Source: an uncultured Clostridia bacterium (GTDB taxonomy: Bacteria; Bacillota; Clostridia; TANB77; CAG-508). Taken from it: a stretch of DNA of 7,973 nt. The notes under the pieces are model-generated. The model was not told the origin of the DNA. It worked only from the letters and a program-made list of their open reading frames with translations, and made no database searches. Of this stretch, positions 5,344 to 7,973 are shown in pieces. How positions within the stretch are numbered: position 1 is the stretch's first letter; the number at the start of each line of letters is the position of its first letter. The stretch spans positions 1-7,973 of the forward strand of contig CALXAQ010000105.1 of NCBI GenBank assembly GCA_944386335.1, in the 5' to 3' direction. Made by a program: the position numbers and the translations under genes.

Positions 5344-6477
5344 ATGAATCCAATAATAAAATGGGCTGGGGGAAAAGAAAAAGAATTACCCTATATTGAG
5401 AAAAATTTACCTGAAAAAATAAATAGATATATTGAGCCTTTTGTGGGAGGAGGAGCAGTATACTTTGATTTAAACATAAAAGAATCAATTATTAATGATA
5501 AATCAGAAGAATTAATAAATTTATATAGATGCATAAGTAACCAAGATAAGGAATTTTTTAGTAAATTAAAAGCCATCTATAAAAACTGGAGATTATTAGA
5601 AAGTATTGTAGAAAATAATTCGAATGAGTTGTTAAAAATTTATAGAGATTATTCTGAAGAACTAGCCAATAGTAAAAGAACAAAGAATATAAAAATACAA
5701 TTTAATGATAAAATATACGCATTCGTTATAAGACATGCAGAAGAATTTAATGGAATATTATCTGCAGAATTTAATATAGAAATAGACAATTTTATTAATG
5801 AACTTGTAAAGAATCTAATTTCTAAGATGAATAGAATGTATAAAATTGAAAATCAAAAAATAAAAATGAGTGAAAAGGATACTTTAGATAATATAGAATG
5901 TGCTTTTAAGAGTGCTTTTTATATGCATTTCAGACATTTATACAATGAATATGAAAAATTTAATCTAAATACCTCTTTTTATACAGCTATTTTTTATTTT
6001 ATAAGAGAATTTTGCTATGCATCAATGTTTAGATATAATAAAAATGGAAAATTTAATGTACCGTATGGTGGAATAAGTTATAATAGAAAAGAACTTATTA
6101 AGAAAATTGATTATATAGGAAGCAAACAAATTAAAGAATATATGCAAAATACTCAGATATACTGTGAAGATTTCGAAAAATTTCTTAAAGAAGTCAAACC
6201 ACAAAAAGGTGATTTTATATTTTTAGATCCACCATACGATACTGAATTTTCAACTTATGCAAAAAATGAGTTTGAAAAGCAAGATCAAATAAGGCTATGT
6301 GAATATTTGAAAAATACAAAAGCTAATATAATGTTAATTATCAAAAATACAGACTTTATATATAATTTATATAATACAAAGGAATTTAATATAAAAATAT
6401 TTGATAAGAAATATCTTGTGAGTTTCAGAAATAGAAATGATAAAGATGTGGAACATTTGTTAATAACAAATTATTAG
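5344..6477 (+). CDS. D12-class DNA adenine-N6 methyltransferase (Dam-like), modification subunit
   Basis: A 377-residue D12-class methyltransferase that transfers methyl from S-adenosylmethionine to N6 of adenine in DNA. Motif order is that of the alpha group (Dam, DpnM, EcoRV): motif X KWAGGKEKEL (6-15), motif I EPFVGGGAVYF (31-41), the target-recognition region, FRYNKNGKFNVPYGG (comparable to RYNLRGEFNVPFG in E. coli Dam), then catalytic motif IV DPPYD (295-299) and FSTYAKNEF. It is about 100 residues longer than E. coli Dam, with an insertion at roughly 70-200, so the recognition site should not be assumed to be GATC. AAAGGAG stands about 10 bases before the ATG. The HNH endonuclease gene follows 74 bases downstream, which makes this the protective half of a type II pair. 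Codon use is very AT-rich, more so than yifB-yraN, consistent with acquisition. Confidence 0.9.
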   Translation: MNPIIKWAGGKEKELPYIEKNLPEKINRYIEPFVGGGAVYFDLNIKESIINDKSEELINLYRCISNQDKEFFSKLKAIYKNWRLLESIVENNSNELLKIYRDYSEELANSKRTKNIKIQFNDKIYAFVIRHAEEFNGILSAEFNIEIDNFINELVKNLISKMNRMYKIENQKIKMSEKDTLDNIECAFKSAFYMHFRHLYNEYEKFNLNTSFYTAIFYFIREFCYASMFRYNKNGKFNVPYGGISYNRKELIKKIDYIGSKQIKEYMQNTQIYCEDFEKFLKEVKPQKGDFIFLDPPYDTEFSTYAKNEFEKQDQIRLCEYLKNTKANIMLIIKNTDFIYNLYNTKEFNIKIFDKKYLVSFRNRNDKDVEHLLITNY

Positions 6478-6488
6478 GAAATGTAATT

Positions 6489-6536
6489 ATGGAAGAATTA
6501 AAAAGAGAATCAATTAATGAAATAATAGATATTTGA
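6489..6536 (+). other. 15-codon open frame between methyltransferase and endonuclease
   Basis: ATG 6489 to TGA 6534-6536 encodes MEELKRESINEIIDI. It has a modest AGGAAAT ribosome site overlapping the methyltransferase stop, and its own stop abuts the AGGAG site of the endonuclease. It could be a leader peptide that couples the two genes or the stub of a lost gene. Its opening resembles that of the endonuclease (MEE, Lys/Arg-rich, then EII). Too short to call a gene with confidence. Confidence 0.2.
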
Positions 6537-6551
6537 TAGGAGAATAGGATA

Positions 6552-7349
6552 ATGGAAGAAAAAAGAGTAAAAGAACGTGAGATTATAAAACCAGCATTAA
6601 AAATTATAAAAGATAATCCTGGTATATCAACATCAGAATTAATTAAAAAACTTCAAAAAATAGTAGAACTCTATCCTGGGGATAAAGAAATTTTAGCAGG
6701 AAGAAATGATACAAAATTTTCTCAAATAGTTAGAAACTTAATTTCACATAAAAATTATAATAAGTTTGGTAAATGCATATATGAGAGAGAACAAGGTAGG
6801 AATACAGGTTTTTATATTAATGAATTAGGTGAAAATGAAATCCAAGGATATGAGAAAAGCGAGATAAAAGAAGAAAAGTTAGATAATGAATTTCAAAGAA
6901 AAGTAAGAGAGAGTAATGACTATAATGAAATAGAAGAATTAATGAAGGCTGATTCTCGAATACCAGAAAAGATGTCTAGAAGTAATAACTCTAGATATAA
7001 GGTGGACCCAAGAATAACAAAAACAGTTTTGAAAAAGAATAATTATATTTGTGAGATAGAAAAATTAACTGGAGAAGAACATAAAACTTTTGTTACTAAT
7101 AAGGATGTACAATATATGGAAGGACACCATCTAATTCCAATGAAAGCACAAAAAGACTTTAAAATAAATATTGATAGAAGTGATAATATATGTTGTTTAT
7201 GTCCTAATTGTCATAGAGCGATACATTATGGAACAATTAAAGAAAAAAGAGCAAGGTTGTCATTATTGTATAATAGCAAGATAAGGGGATTAAATGAAAA
7301 TAAAATATGTATTGACTTTGAAGAATTAATAAATAATTATTATATTTAA
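6552..7349 (+). CDS. HNH restriction endonuclease with putative winged-helix N-terminus
   Basis: A 265-residue protein that should cut DNA at the site protected by the upstream methyltransferase. Residues 10-70 (EIIKPALKIIKDN onward, with ISTSELIKKL and FSQIVRNLISHKN) look like the Mrr-type winged helix found on restriction enzymes, probably the DNA-binding part. Residues 100-150 are a charged linker. The HNH nuclease is at 160-227: CEIE (Cys167), EEHKTF (His177), GHHLIPM (His192, His193), the central Asn in SDNICCL (Asn212), and CPNCHRAIHYG (Cys217, Cys220, His221, His225). Cys167, His177, Cys217 and Cys220 probably bind structural zinc. AGGAG 9 bases before ATG 6552 fixes the start. Very AT-rich like its partner. 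The target site is unknown. A modification-dependent nuclease is possible but less likely with a methyltransferase next to it. Confidence 0.85.
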   Translation: MEEKRVKEREIIKPALKIIKDNPGISTSELIKKLQKIVELYPGDKEILAGRNDTKFSQIVRNLISHKNYNKFGKCIYEREQGRNTGFYINELGENEIQGYEKSEIKEEKLDNEFQRKVRESNDYNEIEELMKADSRIPEKMSRSNNSRYKVDPRITKTVLKKNNYICEIEKLTGEEHKTFVTNKDVQYMEGHHLIPMKAQKDFKINIDRSDNICCLCPNCHRAIHYGTIKEKRARLSLLYNSKIRGLNENKICIDFEELINNYYI

Positions 7350-7365
7350 GGGAACATACAAAACT

Positions 7366-7381
7366 GGTGCGATAGCACCAA
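7366..7381 (-). terminator. TGGTGC/GCACCA hairpin, terminator-like on the minus strand
   Basis: A perfect 6-base GC-rich stem (TGGTGC, GCACCA) with a 4-base loop. Read on the minus strand it is followed at once by GTTTTGTATG, so it may end the transcript of the 30-codon frame at 7432-7524. Read on the plus strand, 16 bases after the HNH stop, the next T-run (from about 7404) is over 20 bases away, so its role in ending the restriction operon is less clear. Confidence 0.45.
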
Positions 7382-7431
7382 TGATAAATTCAATGATACT
7401 ACAATTTTTTTATAAAAGTTTGTTTCACACA

Positions 7432-7524
7432 TCATTGACACATATACAAATTTTTTTGATTATTTTCAAGTAATTCTTGAACTTGTTTCTTGGTTATGTT
7501 ATTATTTTTTTGAACAGTATTCAT
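7432..7524 (-). CDS. 30-residue small protein or truncated gene start
   Basis: ATG (complement of 7522-7524) is preceded on the minus strand by AAAGGAG about 10 bases away and by a good promoter at 7562-7590. The product begins MNTVQKNNNITKKQVQELLE and ends in NLYMCQ before TGA at 7432-7434. It is hydrophilic, with a short amphipathic helix (ITKKQVQELLENNQKN). The opening resembles, from memory, ITxEQVxxLL starts of small phage-derived (Gp49-like) proteins in clostridia, which would make it a truncated copy. That is a weak match. An 8-base inverted repeat (TCAATGAT at 7390-7397, ATCATTGA at 7431-7438) overlaps its stop codon. I cannot give a function; the initiation signals are better than chance. 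Confidence 0.4.
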   Translation of the reverse strand: MNTVQKNNNITKKQVQELLENNQKNLYMCQ

Positions 7525-7561
7525 TTGTATCAAAACTCCTTTATGTTTTCTAGTCAAAAAT

Positions 7562-7590
7562 ATTATACGAGTTTTGCTTACTCCTGTCTA
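7562..7590 (-). promoter_or_regulatory. minus-strand promoter for the 30-codon frame
   Basis: On the minus strand TAGACA (complement of 7585-7590, 5 of 6 matches) is followed after 17 bases by a perfect TATAAT (complement of 7562-7567). Transcription would start near 7555, about 30 bases before the ATG and just ahead of its ribosome site. Confidence 0.6.
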
Positions 7591-7624
7591 CTGTTTGTTT
7601 ACTTTTTTATGAAATTTTTGTTGC

Positions 7625-7638
7625 ATTTCAAATGAAAT
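7625..7638. repeat. inverted repeat ATTTCA-AA-TGAAAT between divergent promoters
   Basis: A perfect 6-base inverted repeat with a 2-base centre lies between the minus-strand promoter (7562-7590) and the plus-strand promoter (7692-7720). A near-direct repeat, ATGAAATTTTTG near 7609 and ATGAAATTTCTG near 7632, overlaps it. It could be an operator, but AT-rich DNA produces such repeats often. Confidence 0.25.
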
Positions 7639-7691
7639 TTCTGGATTTTATTGTAAAATTTTTGAAATAATGAGAAATCTTACTAAAATTG

Positions 7692-7720
7692 TTGACATTT
7701 ACATAAAACTGCAGTATAAT
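7692..7720 (+). promoter_or_regulatory. full-consensus sigma-A promoter of the 57-residue protein gene
   Basis: TTGACA (7692-7697), exactly 17 bases, TATAAT (7715-7720): 12 of 12 matches to the vegetative consensus with ideal spacing. Transcription would start near 7727. This is the strongest promoter in the window. Confidence 0.85.
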
Positions 7721-7722
7721 AT

Positions 7723-7750
7723 ATTTATGTAGTGCAAAAGCACTATAAAT
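7723..7750 (+). promoter_or_regulatory. 5'-leader stem-loop
   Basis: TAGTGC (7730-7735), loop AAAA, GCACTA (7740-7745) form a tight hairpin within a few bases of the predicted transcript start. ATTTAT (7723-7728) and ATAAAT (7745-7750) could extend it if transcription starts early enough. The SD site follows about 6 bases downstream, so the hairpin does not hide it. A 5'-end stem-loop of this kind usually protects an abundant message from decay. Confidence 0.5.
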
Positions 7751-7771
7751 ACACGAAAGGAGGACACTATT

Positions 7772-7945
7772 ATGTCATGGAAAGACAGCCAAGACTTCCG
7801 TAATGACTATCCTGGTGGATATTCGAAAAACGGAGATGTCTATGATGGAAATGACAATCGTGTAGGCTATGTTACTGGCGATGGCGATTATCGTATCAAT
7901 AACGATAGCTCCAACGATGGTCAGCTCTATCACAACAAAGACTAA
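7772..7945 (+). CDS. 57-residue Asp/Asn/Gly/Tyr-rich small protein, unrecognised family
   Basis: The start has AAAGGAGG eight bases ahead, a consensus promoter and a 5' stem-loop, so the gene is almost certainly real and strongly expressed. The product has 11 Asp, 8 Asn, 8 Gly and 6 Tyr, no Cys, Ala or Glu, one Leu, and a net charge near -5. There is no signal peptide or membrane segment. A repeat is visible: GDVYDGND (21-28) and GQLYHNKD (50-57) share Gly-x-(V/L)-Tyr-x-x-x-Asp, with GDGDYRINND (36-45) as a looser middle copy. This suggests short beta-hairpins with Asn/Gly/Asp turns, possibly metal-binding. Codon use differs from all neighbours: about 42% of third positions are G or C, and all three Arg codons are CGT, where neighbours use mostly AGA. 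That fits high expression or different ancestry. I do not recognise the family. Confidence 0.8.
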   Translation: MSWKDSQDFRNDYPGGYSKNGDVYDGNDNRVGYVTGDGDYRINNDSSNDGQLYHNKD

Positions 7946-7955
7946 GCAGTGCCCA

Positions 7956-7972
7956 GTTTCCTATTAGGAAAC
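7956..7972 (+). terminator. hairpin after the 57-residue gene, cut by the window edge
   Basis: GTTTCCT (7956-7962), loop ATT, AGGAAAC (7966-7972) make a perfect 7-base stem ten bases after the stop codon. The T-run that would confirm a terminator lies beyond the window. GTGCCCA just before the stem may pair with sequence past the edge to lengthen it. Confidence 0.5.
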
Positions 7973-7973
7973 A

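Noticed and set aside
5391..6204. Minus-strand frames of 60-61 codons inside the methyltransferase
   Set aside because: Antisense shadows, Phe- and Ser-rich, no ribosome site.
7366..7745. The two xxGTGC-loop-GCACxx hairpins (7366-7381 and 7730-7745) as a repeated element
   Set aside because: They share only the GTGC/GCAC core; loops and flanks differ, so chance is the simpler explanation.
1..7973. CRISPR array, tRNA, rRNA, insertion sequence or integrase
   Set aside because: No regularly spaced repeats, no cloverleaf-like or rRNA-like sequence, no transposase or recombinase motifs, and no terminal inverted repeats or target duplications were found by eye.

Overview
The window is AT-rich DNA with strong Shine-Dalgarno sites (AAAGGAGG type), sigma-A-like promoters (TTGACA / TATAAT) and TGA used as a stop. 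This fits a low-GC Firmicute, most likely a clostridial-type organism. That assignment comes from composition and family resemblance, not from a marker gene.

Layout. (1) Bases 1-121 hold the last 39 codons of a plus-strand protein, followed by a possible terminator. (2) Bases 378-3304 carry a plus-strand operon with its own promoter: yifB/comM, dprA, yraN, the usual clostridial order for DNA-uptake and DNA-processing genes. It looks damaged. yifB is broken by two separate +1 shifts around its Walker A loop, and the dprA frame is open and well conserved but has no ATG, GTG or TTG where one is expected; one extra base would explain this. (3) Bases 3321 to about 5090 are a minus-strand block of small single-domain enzyme genes. 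Two are intact (a Nudix hydrolase and a GNAT acetyltransferase). The others are remnants: half of a HIT-family protein, a 66-codon frame that may be a broken second acetyltransferase, and a VOC/glyoxalase-fold (bleomycin-resistance-like) gene with stops and a frameshift. (4) Bases 5218-7349 hold a plus-strand restriction-modification pair with its own promoter: a D12-class (Dam-like) adenine-N6 methyltransferase followed by an HNH endonuclease with a putative winged-helix N-terminus. It lies between the decayed block and a small-gene region, so it was probably acquired. (5) Bases 7366-7972 hold two divergent short transcription units. A 30-codon minus-strand frame has a good promoter, a good ribosome site and a terminator-like hairpin. 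A plus-strand gene encodes a 57-residue Asp/Asn/Gly/Tyr-rich protein behind a full-consensus promoter, a 5'-leader stem-loop and a strong ribosome site.

Taken together: if the frameshifts are real, the transformation-linked genes yifB and dprA are decaying next to a restriction-modification locus and a shrinking array of accessory enzymes. If they are sequencing errors, the operon is ordinary, and the points of interest are the restriction pair of unknown specificity and the apparently highly expressed 57-residue protein.
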